From NCBI GenBank assembly GCA_029204225.1, contig CM055105.1, positions 18,393,226 to 18,457,225 of the forward strand: DNA of 64,000 bases. Reading direction: 5' to 3'. This DNA comes from Diphasiastrum complanatum (taxonomy: Eukaryota; Streptophyta; Lycopodiopsida; Lycopodiales; Lycopodiaceae). Position numbers and translations under genes: made by a program. The notes beneath the pieces were generated by a model. It saw only the letters and a program-made list of their open reading frames with translations, searched no databases and was not told the origin of the DNA. Shown piece by piece: positions 10,678 through 20,039 of this stretch. The number at the start of each line of letters is the position of its first letter. Position 1 is the first letter of the stretch.

Positions 10678-11184
10678 TTATATCATTGCTAGAAAATCCT
10701 TAAAGCGTTGAAATACTTCAGATTTTGCCTTCATAGGATAAATCCATGTAAATCTAGAAAGGTCATCAATGAAAGTAACAAAGTACTTACACCTTCCAAT
10801 GGATTTGGTCCTCATTGGACCACACACATCACCAGGAGCCAAATCAAACTTGCCACCAACTCGAATAGTTCCATCAATTGGAAAAGCTTGTCTTTGGAAT
10901 TTTCCAAGTATGCATCCTTCGCATACATGTCCTTTGGGATGCTCAATATTAGGAATGTCTTCAACCATATTGAATCTCTTCAACATCTTCAAGCTAGCAA
11001 AGTTGAGATGTCCAAACCTAGCATGCCATAATTCAGCCAACTCCAAAGAATGTGAACTTGATGCAACAAGACAAAAAGATGATGAAGCTCTTCGCTCATA
11101 GGTATATCCATAAGGAACAATCCACCACGTAATGTTCCCGAAGCAATGATCATAAAAGATCTCTTTGGGTCTTTGATAAGACAT
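10678..11184 (-). pseudogene. Copia pre-integrase domain and integrase N-terminal half
   Basis: The frame carries the pre-integrase zinc-binding motif (ELWHARFGHLNFASLKML ... CEGCILGKFQRQAFP) and the start of the catalytic core (GDVCGPMRTKSIGRCKYFVT, FIDDLSRFTWIYPMKAKSEV). The gag-protease frame ends at 10989 in a different phase, so there is one frameshift between the two. The segment ends at a TAA. Confidence 0.85.
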
Positions 11185-12512
11185 TTGTCTTCTTTGAATT
11201 CCACAACCAATCCTTGGTTCAAAATTGTAGAGACCGAAATGAGATTCTTTTTTATTTTTGGAGCATAAAGTACATTACGAATGTACTTTTCCTCACCATT
11301 GGGTAAGATAATGGGGATCACTCCAATACCTTTGATAGGATAAGAGGTGTTATTAACACCTTGAACTTTGCTTCCATCATGCACTTTCACAAGCTTTGTG
11401 AAGACTTCTTTGTGATAAGTCATATGGCGTGTGGCACCGCTATCAAACACCCAAACAAAAGATGAAAAAACAACAACTTGTAAAGCTGAAGATGAGCTGT
11501 TTTCTGCTGAAAAACCAGCAAGATTTGAAGTGGCAGAAATCTCGTCTTTAGGAGAGATGAGATTATTAGTGACAAAAGCATAATCATTATTGAAAAGATT
11601 ATCCTCCTTTCCAAATTGTTGTTCCAAAGTAATGATTGCGGTACTTGTTTCGTTACCTTTCTCTTTTTCCTTTGCAAGCCTCTTCCTACATTCTTTGATG
11701 TGATGCCCAATCTTCTTGCAATAGTGGCACTTACCCTTCTTCTTGAAGCCTTGATCTTGAGCTTCCTTAGATTTTTGATCATCTTCGGAAGTGTTGAAAG
11801 AAGGCTTCCCTTTCCACTTGCCTTTGCCTTTGCCTTTTGCAAAGAAAGCTTGATCTTCTTGTTCACCAAAGTTGATCCTTGTTTGCTCTTCTTGAAGAAG
11901 TAAGCCAACAAGTTCATCGAAGGAGATTTGCTGTCCCCTAAGAGAAATGCTCAATGATGACACAAATGAAAGGTAAGAATTAGGAAGAGATTTGAGAGTA
12001 ATAGATACGAATTGTGAGTTCTCAATCACCTCATCAATACTAAGAAGCTCCTCTCGAAGATCCTTGATCTTCGTCAAGTGGTTTGTAAGCAAATCACCTT
12101 CTTGCATCTTCATGATAGAAAGTTGATTTCGAAGATATACCACTTTTGCCGCATTCTTTACTTGAAACATCTTGGCAAGAGTCTCCCAAGCACTTTTGGA
12201 AGTCTCGCACGATCTAATATGAGGAAGGATAGATCCCTTCACTGATAATGCAATGACGGAATGTGCTTGTGCATCTCGTCGATCCCACTTCTTTTGCTCA
12301 TCGGAAGACACCTCCGTAGTTGAAGAAGTAGTTGTTCTAGATGGTGTAATAGGTGCCAAGGTAGGCGGCCTCTCTTCGTCACCATTAACTACTTCCCACA
12401 AACCTTTAGCAATTAGAAGGTTCTTTATCATGTAGCACCACAAGGAATAGTTTGTGCCATCCAGCCTATCTTCATTAAATAAAGAACCAATAGACTCCGA
12501 TTCTTTAGCCAT
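10989..12512 (-). CDS. Copia gag and aspartic protease
   Basis: I take the ATG at about 12512 (MAKESESIGSLF) as the start; the frame is open further up to 12572, but family proteins begin near here. Residues 10-110 are the gag nucleocapsid-type domain (DRLDGTNYSLWCYMIKNLL, WEVVNGDEERPP). A CCHC zinc knuckle reads CHYCKKIGHHIKEC. The protease active site is WVFDSGATRHMT. The frame runs to a shift near 11000-11180, after VLYAPKIKKNLISVS. Gag and protease are unbroken, so this copy could still supply capsid protein. Confidence 0.85.
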   Translation of the reverse strand: MAKESESIGSLFNEDRLDGTNYSLWCYMIKNLLIAKGLWEVVNGDEERPPTLAPITPSRTTTSSTTEVSSDEQKKWDRRDAQAHSVIALSVKGSILPHIRSCETSKSAWETLAKMFQVKNAAKVVYLRNQLSIMKMQEGDLLTNHLTKIKDLREELLSIDEVIENSQFVSITLKSLPNSYLSFVSSLSISLRGQQISFDELVGLLLQEEQTRINFGEQEDQAFFAKGKGKGKWKGKPSFNTSEDDQKSKEAQDQGFKKKGKCHYCKKIGHHIKECRKRLAKEKEKGNETSTAIITLEQQFGKEDNLFNNDYAFVTNNLISPKDEISATSNLAGFSAENSSSSALQVVVFSSFVWVFDSGATRHMTYHKEVFTKLVKVHDGSKVQGVNNTSYPIKGIGVIPIILPNGEEKYIRNVLYAPKIKKNLISVSTILNQGLVVEFKEDKCLIKDPKRSFMIIASGTLRGGLFLMDIPMSEELHHLFVLLHQVHILWSWLNYGMLGLDISTLLA

Positions 12513-13102
12513 AACAGAAAAATCAGCTTGTAGTAGATAGGAAATAGACTTTCCAAGACAAAATCTACTCAAAGGGCAGCAACCTCAAAGCTAAAATTAT
12601 GAGCACAATAGATTGCAATACTCCACATGCAATTTGCTCAACAAGTAATGCAATAGGTGGTTGATTTCTGCACAAAAAACAGAATGCTCACAAATAGGTA
12701 GACTTCGAATGAAGCCAAAACCAGAACCAAAAATTTGTGGCTAAAAAGAGTGCACACTATGCATATAGAGCTTATGGTAGCGCCCTACTCCAAGCTCACC
12801 AACAGGGAAATTTCAGCAAGAAATGTGTCCAAAACACATGTATCTTCATTTAAGAAGTAAATCTGAAATTTTTCAGCATGTAATTGAGTCAAGATCACAT
12901 GCAATTGGTTTGAGCATGGGCGCCCTACTACTAGCTCTCAAATAGATGAAGGTGCCCTGCAATTTCCTGCAAAAAAGCTATAAGAAGATGAACAGATTCT
13001 TCTCCTGCAAAAATCGGCAGCTTGATAATTTTTTGCAACCAAAAAGGGAAGAAGATAGCTTCCTATTGGGCGCCCTCCTGCAAGCAATATAATCACCTAA
13101 AA

Positions 13103-13114
13103 GCTCTGATATCA
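13103..13114 (-). promoter_or_regulatory. Primer-binding site of the copia element
   Basis: TGATATCAGAGC on the minus strand abuts the 5' LTR. It differs by one base from TGGTATCAGAGC, the complement of the 3' end of plant initiator-Met tRNA. Confidence 0.8.
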
Positions 13115-13631
13115 TGTAGTTTTAAAATAGAAGCCTAAGGATTCAGGATCTTAACTATTCAATCACACAAAGCATTCTCAAAAGAAAGAGAGAGATGGCT
13201 AGAAACCCTCTACTCGTGGATAGCCAAGGAAAATAGTCACTATTGCTTACAAAAGTGTCATATACAAATGGGATGCACACATATATATAGTCCAAGATGA
13301 CTATCTAACTTCATGACTATTGGCTATCCAACTACTTGACTATTGCCAACTACTTGACTGTTGACTATCCAACTACTTGACTATTGGCTATCCAACTTTC
13401 TATAAGTTACATAGAAAGAATAAGGTACCTCCAATATGTCAAGTTGGGGTACTGAATGTCACAATTAGGCCTAGTGGACCCATGAGTCCCTACCAAGTTA
13501 ATTTCATACTAACTTAGCTAACTCTAATTTTAGTAGGCCTAATATAATAAATGACCATGGTTACACAACTCTCGACCTTTTGGGTCAAAGTAACCTATGG
13601 TAATGTAAGCAATTCCATTTATATTCCAACA
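13115..13631 (-). repeat. 5' LTR of the copia element
   Basis: This 517-bp LTR matches 8070-8548. The size difference comes mostly from extra copies of a ~20-bp unit (ACTACTTGACTATTGGCTATCC) around 13320-13400. Confidence 0.9.
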
Positions 13632-13817
13632 GGAACGCCGCAACGATTTTTGAAAAAATAAATAAAAAAATGCGTTTTTTTAACAAAGGATTTAATTAAG
13701 ATAAATAATAAAAATAATTAAACGTATATCAATATTGTTCCGACCAGGAACGTTCCGGAACGTTCAGAACGGAACGTTCCGACCCATTTTGGTCGGAACG
13801 GGCTTCTAAGCATTAAA

Positions 13818-14705
13818 AAAAACCCTAAAAACAGCTTTAAAAAATTCAGAATAACAAAAAGAATTTAAAACTTGAGGAAACAAAAAAAATGATAAAAATT
13901 GGCTTCTTTTTGGAAAAAAATTTATTTAATGCAAGTTCCAGAAAACCCTAACTAAAATTTCCAGAATGGAATGTGCAAGTATGATCAAAGAAACCAACCA
14001 CTCTAGGATGGTTTGAATCTTTTTGGGATTGAATCGGACCAATTTGAATCACTGGACTAGAAACTGAATAAGTGAATCGGACTTGGGTTTGTAGTTTGCA
14101 AAAAAACTTGTTTATCTACTATCCAGCCGTAGATTGGGCCAATTTATCTAGTATCCAGCAGGCAGCTTCGTAAACATTTCCCCAACAAGCCGATTCGGGC
14201 CTGTGGCCAATTCAAATCGGCCCATTCCGATTCTGATTCAAATCATGAATTCATTGCCTACAAATTCACAATTCATGAAGCTATATTTAGGATCACAGTT
14301 TTTGTCATCTTTAGATGCCATGTGCTTAGTTGCAGGGGAGTGTGTTCCCCCCAAAAAAAAATAGTGAAATGTCATACCCACCCGTCCCCCAGCATTGTTT
14401 TCAACCAGACTTATTCTCTCTAGATTTGAGAAGACAAGCTGTGTGTTAGGCTCCAATTCAATCTCATGCTCAACACCTCTAGTGGTGAAACACCATCAAG
14501 CAACACTTCTAGGAAGACGTTAGAAAATTCTTATAATTCGTAAGCTATACCCTTATTAAGACATTGCAAGCATGTATTTTCAATATCATAATAGTTCATT
14601 AGATTCATCTAACATCAACTCATAGGTGATTCTATCATGATACTAACCAACATTCAACCTTTAGCTCCATAGCAGATCAGGTACCTCGATCATGGCTCAT
14701 CTAGT

Positions 14706-14708
<3 letters not shown>
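13818..14708. other. Gene-free AT-rich stretch
   Basis: I see no supported gene. The stretch has many A-runs and ends at a long (AG)n tract. Confidence 0.45.

Positions 14709-14784
<76 letters not shown>
14709..14784. repeat. (AG)38 microsatellite
   Basis: This is an uninterrupted AG repeat. On the minus strand it follows the 3' part of a LINE, so it may stand in place of, or have grown from, the LINE tail. Confidence 0.95.
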
Positions 14785-14787
<3 letters not shown>

Positions 14788-15680
14788 TATTAATGTGTTT
14801 TCCATGCCAAAAGGCATATAAGACAAAAAGTACATATCAAGTGTGCCCTGACTATGAAGATGCTGAGATGAGGTAAGTGCTGCTTGTGTATATCTCTGCT
14901 CATCCAATGAAAATAATCTAACTCTCTGAATGTATGTGATAAGCCAAAAGATGGAATCAAGCTGAATGGGTGGAACTGCAAACTCAGCCAAAATGATTTG
15001 ATGTGGAACAAAAGGCTTAGCTTGTATCATATGTGATAATATAAGGATCTGCAAGCGCGAGATACTGGCCCAATCTGATGAAGAGATGCATGTACACCAT
15101 GTCTCTACTGCATATAGTGTGGTAGGGGTGACAAGAGTATCAAAAAGCCGACACTTACATGGGGCGTCCTGAATAAATCACCGATAGCAGAACTTCTCTA
15201 GTTGTACAAGGGAAGCATGCCCCTTCCCAACCTGTCACCTAAGTAAGTGTAGGATGATACAACCTCCAATGGCTATTCGTCAGAGATAAGCTCCTGACGC
15301 TGCATGAATGCCATGGATGTATTGAAGACGATAATCTTGGTCTGCAATGTTGTTAACACTCAAACCCCATATAGTACAAAAAGCATGAAGATTGTCTAAC
15401 TGTCTTTGTAAGCCCTCTCTAGTCGTAGAAACTAGAGCCACATCATTTGCATAAAGAAGGATGGCAATCAAACTGTCACCAAACTTGCAACTTGTACTAC
15501 CGCACTGCTAAATAATTCTCTCCAGCTCATCAATATACAATCCAAAGAGTGTGGAGGGGAGGGAGCAACCCGACTTCACCCCAATGGTGCTCGATATCTA
15601 ATCTGAGATGCCAATAAAAAAAACTCCGAAAGCAACCCAAGACTCGCTCATAAAGTGCCATCACTGCCGAGATGGTATCA

Positions 15681-15682
<2 letters not shown>
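14785..15682 (-). mobile_element. L1-type LINE reverse transcriptase, 3' part
   Basis: On the minus strand one frame across 15600-15280 gives a LINE RT palm: STIGVKSGCSLPSTLFGLYI, DELERII, one TAG, CKFGDSLIAILLYANDVALV, then STTREGLQRQLDNLHAFC and TIWGLSVN. The catalytic box is YAND instead of YADD, so the first metal-binding Asp is replaced. Further toward 14800, in other frames, pieces such as VSSYTYLGDRL fit the RT-proximal region of plant LINEs. No endonuclease domain is present, so the fragment is dead. Confidence 0.7.

Positions 15683-15733
<51 letters not shown>
15683..15733. repeat. (TC)n microsatellite
   Basis: About 25 TC units lie at the boundary between the minus-strand LINE RT piece and the plus-strand LINE ORF1 piece. 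The following CTAGGTCTGCCGCTGCT resembles the sequence after the second TC tract at 16050. Confidence 0.9.
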
Positions 15734-15734
<1 letters not shown>

Positions 15735-15746
15735 GGTCTGCCGCTG

Positions 15747-15851
15747 CTGTGTAGGATGGCGGTTCTCTAATGGCTTGTGATGGGGACATAGGGGTGCGTT
15801 GGCTGTGTAGGATGGCGGTTCTCTAATGGCTTGTGATGGGGACATAGGGGT
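15747..15851. repeat. Perfect 49-bp direct repeat
   Basis: Positions 15747-15795 and 15803-15851 are identical (CTGTGTAGGATGGCGG ... GACATAGGGGT), separated by GCGTTGG. The identity points to a recent duplication in the LINE 5' region. Confidence 0.9.
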
Positions 15852-16045
15852 AGGATGGCTCTCAGGTACTTCCCACGCAAACTGAGGAGATGATCATACT
15901 TTCTGTATGCTTCTTTCCAAATAGTTGTTCACGAAAAGAAGACAGAGTTCAGTATTGGCAGGCCGCAGAATAGCAGCAATTTGGGCTGCAACCCTTGGGC
16001 TTAGCAAATTTCTCGCTCCCTCACATAAGTCGGCCAATAAGGTTT

Positions 16046-16049
<4 letters not shown>

Positions 16050-16083
<34 letters not shown>
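16050..16083. repeat. (TC)17 microsatellite
   Basis: This TC tract lies just upstream of the LINE ORF1 start and is followed by CTCTAGGTCTGTCGTTGCT, similar to the tract at 15683. Confidence 0.95.
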
Positions 16084-16086
<3 letters not shown>

Positions 16087-16142
16087 GCTCTAGGTCTGTC
16101 GTTGCTCTCAGCCTGCTCTTGTGCTCCTGGCCTGCCCTAGCC

Positions 16143-16985
16143 ATGGATACGGAATGGGTCACCACCCGTCGAAAAGGCAACAACAAACAACCATTGCCTT
16201 CACCATCACCGTCATCGCCATCTTCTACTCCCCTCAATGATCTTTGCGGCACTTGCAGTGCTCCACCCCTTACGGGGTTGATGACATTCATAAGTAAGTA
16301 ATATGCAAGCATATTTGCTTGCACTCAAGGAACGGGTGAATTTGCTTGAAATGGAAAATACCACTCTCAAGACGCAAATGGCAGCCTTAAGCACTGCTCC
16401 GCAGGTGAACCCTGATCAAGTCAAAGCACTGGAGGAGAAAATTCAAACCTCGACAAAAAGTTGGGCCGACATGCTCAAAAATACCGAAGCAAAAAGCAAT
16501 TGGATGGTTTTACAGGCGATGGAAGAACAAGCCAAACAAGAATACAAATCTCAAAACGTCCACGTCAGAGGTCTTTCCGAAACCGACCTCCTGCTTGTAG
16601 CCAAAGAACTTCTAGCCTCACTTTCCTATGAGGAAGAGGAAGGCGTCGTGGAAGCAGCTTGGCACAGTAAGTTCAACTCTTCGGTCGTTTCAAATACACT
16701 GATTATCGTAATGAAGTTCTTAAGCACCGTGGACGGCTTAAAGGCAGTAACGTTTTCGTTTATGAGGATCTAACTGCCTTACAATGGAAGGAACGGAAGC
16801 AGCTCATTGAGGAAGCAAATGCGATAGGAAAAAGGGTTATTTTCCGAGATGGTCGACATTTGCACTCAAAAAACAGCCCTCTAATGCTGCCCAAAAAGTT
16901 AGCAATTTTTATAGATGCTGATTTTCATTCCTCTAGGCTGAATTCCTGCACCAAAGCAAAAAAAAACCCTCTACTGTGTTTAGGA
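16143..16985 (+). pseudogene. LINE ORF1 (gag-like) fragment
   Basis: ATG at 16143 opens MDTEWVTTRRKGNNK and a Ser/Pro-rich stretch, typical of plant L1 ORF1 starts. After a frame change, 16303-16773 gives a coiled-coil piece (LKERVNLLEMENTTLKTQM) and an RNA-binding part with VHVRGLSETDLLLVAKELL. A further frame change continues with GSNVFVYEDLTALQWKERKQ, IGKRVIFRDGRHLHSK and SPLMLPKKLAIF up to about 16960. At least two frameshifts make it non-functional. It faces away from the LINE RT piece at 14785-15682. Confidence 0.6.
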
Positions 16986-18263
16986 ATAAGAACCTTGAAA
17001 TCTCATATTGGGTGGTAGAGTAGGGGACTACTGGCATGTTGCGTTGAGGGAATGGTCATTGAAGTTTGAGGACTATGTGGCTTGTACTTCAAGTCCTGCC
17101 ACAAGATTGCACAACAATAACACAATTGCATGTGAGAGAAATTAGAGCTTTTTGTCTCATTCATACCAAGAACCACTCAGGCCTCAACATGCAGATGGCA
17201 ACAAGCAAAGGGCCAAATGTTGAACAGCTTGAAGGAAATTAGACACGTGCTATACATTCATGATGGGACTAATTTCTAGCAAACCCAATTTGTAGGCCAA
17301 TTTATCCACCACCTTAGAAGTTGATATTGCCCATAAATCCACATGATAGATCTCACTATCAAGGTTGTTTGTAGATTCAATTCATGGGAAGGTCCTTGGT
17401 CAATGGCAACGGTGGGATATCGCACCACTTGACATAGATTTTACTTGACGATCCTTGAGAACAGAATGATAATTGGCTCCCTCAATGTCTTCAGATCCTA
17501 GGTAAACTATCCTTACACAATTTATTCTTACAAGCTTCAGAAATTTCAAAAATTCCACTCTGAACGTGTACTAGTAAAGAGCAGGCATTCCCAAAGCATT
17601 CCCAAAGCCCTAGCTGGAAAAATCAAGACTCTATCAGCGGAGACGTTAAACAAAGAAACGGAATGACACCCTTGGATTAGAATAGCAAGGCTTGCTTATC
17701 TACCACAAACGAACTTCATGATGTGAAACCATTCTTTTGCCTTCGTACGAAGAAGCTGCATTCAGGCATTGATCCTCGTAATCTCGCCTTCAGCACCAGC
17801 AAATTTGCACCAGCAAAGCAGCGATGGATATCTGGCGCCACATTTCAGAATCAGAAGCAAACCGATGACTGAATGAATAGTGCCTACCACTGCTACTTAA
17901 GGGGGGGGTGGGGGGGTGGCCGATACAAGGCTTCCTGGCACGATACATTTCACGCCCGACCACTTAGATTTTTGCCACGTAGCATGTTGCCACTTGGAGT
18001 GGTTCAGTGATTGATCGTACGCACGTGGCAGGATCTGAACGTTCGTAGCAGAATATCATGATGGTGGGCTTTGAATCTTTGTGTTCCTCGCGATAAGAGG
18101 CCGTAGGCGCTATCTGCAACCAAGGTTGTGCTTCGTCAAAATGGCGTCCTGAGCACCCTTCAAATTTTTGCAAGTTGCAGTGCAAACTTCACGACCATTT
18201 AAAGGCACCTTTCCATGTGACCCGTTCACTTGAGCAATTGACGTCTTTTGGTGGCAACGGACA
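16986..18263. other. Gene-free stretch with a G-rich run
   Basis: No supported gene is seen. A homopurine run of G around 17901-17920 (eight Gs, T, then seven Gs) is the only notable feature. Confidence 0.4.
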
Positions 18264-18378
18264 TCTTTTTGTAGAATGCTTCTTGGTTTCCAAGGGGAGG
18301 CTCGAACCTGGGACCAAAGAAACTTTGGATGCCAAGCCAACCAACTGAGCCAACCCCGTTGGGTCTTTTTGTAGAATG
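18264..18378 (-). mobile_element. Very short tRNA-derived retroposon (SINE-like) with 15-bp target duplication
   Basis: TCTTTTTGTAGAATG occurs at 18264-18278 and again at 18364-18378. The 85 bp between them read on the minus strand as a tRNA-like unit: an A-box-like TTGGCTCAGTTGG, a small hairpin CCAAAGTTTCTTTGG, and a B-box-like GGTTCGAGCC. It ends GGAAACCAAGAAG, with no long A tail. The duplication lengths and the minus-strand target start (CATTCTACAAAAAGA) are those of LINE-mediated insertion. It is too short for a normal plant SINE body and not a clean tRNA cloverleaf. Confidence 0.75.
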
Positions 18379-18442
18379 AGTGCTTGCCTGGGTGAACAGG
18401 TGGGTTGGCAAAAAGAAGAGAGATTAGCTATTGGAAGGAATG

Positions 18443-18585
18443 GGTGACATGGAAAGACATCCTAAGGTTAGGTAGGAAACAAATTTCATGGTAAGTGCAT
18501 CCGTTCACCATGATGCGCTTGTTGAGTGAACGGGTGACATGAAAAGACACCCTAAAGTTTTGGTAAGATACAACAAATTTCATGG
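18443..18585. repeat. Short direct duplication
   Basis: Two similar blocks share GGGTGACATGGAAAGACA / GGGTGACATGAAAAGACA, CCTAAGGTT / CCTAAAGTT and AACAAATTTCATGG. It is an imperfect direct repeat of about 50 bp with a spacer. Confidence 0.55.
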
Positions 18586-19242
18586 TATTAAAGGGTGGCT
18601 TTCAACGATAGTCTCACTTGTGCATACAAAGACTTAAACATGGGCAAAGACGTTTGTTTGGTAGGTTCTTATCCGGTACGCTATTGATCTTTGGATGCAT
18701 TTATGGTGTTATTTTGTAATTGTTTAAAATTTTTAAAAAAATCAAAGAATTGAATTTAAATAACTTTATGCATAAGGATCTAAGTGGTAGAATTTGTACT
18801 AGATTAAATAGAACCTGAAATTTTTAAAACTAGCCAAAGAGCTCAATTAATGTAAGATCTACTTGTCAAATTGCACTTATATTTTACTTAGATTTTGCAG
18901 CAACTAAACCAAGTACATCTCACTCAATCAATCATAATATCCATAAAAAATTATGCCTTGATTCAATGCCTAATAGCTATCAAAGACAATGTCAATTGGA
19001 AGTTTGAAAATCAAAGTGTTTGAATTTCTCTCATTATGAAATGCACATAGGTTTTTTCCATTATATACGCTTCACCAAATCCGACCTGATATTAAGCTTT
19101 ACAACAGCTGACCTAACCTGATTAGGAGGGGTCATGGTGATTCATTTTTTAATTTATCAAGGTAATTTCAAATTTTGAACCTTTTAAGTTCATAGATATA
19201 GAAGTGATTTATGTTTTCAAGTGTCTTTTATATAAATTCCTG

Positions 19243-20039
19243 TTCGATTCTACTTAATTCTAATTTTGAAATCATTAGAATTAGTGAGATTGATTTCATA
19301 GACAAACATAAACTAAATAGAAGTATTGAAATGCCGAAGTATTCAATACATCAGACAAATCGATAAGCGATTGCAACAAATAGTCGTTGATACAAAAACA
19401 TACATTCATTCTGACATGATATTCAACGCAATAAAAATGTATAATTGATTCAGTAAGTAGCATGGACAAGTAAGATGAATAGCGAGCACAAAGCAGTAGC
19501 GGATGAAACCACGTACTCGAAACTAACTCTGAACCTCTGATCAACTCTATCTAATGCACTTCCACTAACTAGCGATGAAGTGATACTAGCAATACTCTAT
19601 GATCCTTGACTTCTCAAAAGAGGAAGGAAGAAGAAGAACAATAACACTAGAAAAATCAACTATTTATACTAGTTAGGAGAATAGGCTTATCCAAATGACG
19701 GTTAGAGGAGTTGTTTAGCCAACTTGAAGTCGCAATTCACAATGAGTTGTATTTCGCAATTGGCACTTAAGCATATTGCACTATCACTTATCCAATTAGG
19801 TTACATAGTAGTTACCTATTAACAATGACTAGAGTAGGTAGTTAGCTTCAAAACAAGTGGTAACATGTTCTATTAACATTTGATAGTTGTCGTTGTCATT
19901 TCGTTATCGATGTAGAATATGACTATTAACCTTTCCCATGTATTTCTGTAGACTGTGTGATAACATGAGTGAAACTGCAAAAAATGGATAACGGAATGGA
20001 TGTAGATTAATAATCGGATTATAGGATAATAATCCAATA
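19243..20039 (-). repeat. Truncated solo LTR of the copia family
   Basis: On the minus strand it begins TATTGGATTATTATCC at 20039. It follows the family LTR through ATCTACATCCATT, GCAGTTT, the CTACAGAAATAC segment and on to GATTTCAAAATTAGAATT. It lacks the last part before the PBS. It aligns with 30361-31278 and 50746-51120 in the same orientation. Confidence 0.7.

Larger units (their letters stand above)
8070..13631 (-). mobile_element. Ty1/copia LTR retrotransposon, complete ends, RT deleted
   Basis: The element has LTRs at 8070-8548 and 13115-13631, both bounded by TG...CA in the minus orientation. The 5-bp duplication GGAAC stands at 8065-8069 and 13632-13636. A PBS abuts the 5' LTR (13103-13114) and a PPT the 3' LTR (8549-8556). 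Coding order on the minus strand is gag, protease, integrase, then a linker-derived frame. Most of the reverse transcriptase and the RNase H are missing, so the element cannot move alone. The two LTRs differ mainly by a tandem expansion of the TATCCAACTACTTGACTATTG unit in the 13 kb copy. Confidence 0.9.
8031..13811. mobile_element. Non-autonomous TIR element (~214 bp) split by a copia insertion
   Basis: The left end (8031-8048, GCTTAGTTGCCCGTTCCG) and the right end (13794-13811) are inverted copies matching at 16 of 18 bases. ATTAAA flanks both ends directly (8025-8030 and 13812-13817), a candidate target duplication. With the copia element and one copy of its GGAAC duplication removed, the element is about 214 bp. 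Its interior is AT-rich, and both ends carry clustered GGAACG / CGTTCC words, as in subterminal repeats of DNA transposons. The superfamily is not assigned: a hAT element would give 8 bp of duplication, and only 6-7 bases match here. Confidence 0.6.

Noticed and set aside
10708-11101. Plus-strand frames inside the copia element
   Set aside because: They are antisense to the integrase coding sequence.
18279-18363. Functional tRNA gene
   Set aside because: A- and B-box-like motifs are present, but the unit does not fold into a clear cloverleaf with a normal anticodon arm, and the 15-bp duplication marks it as a retroposed copy.
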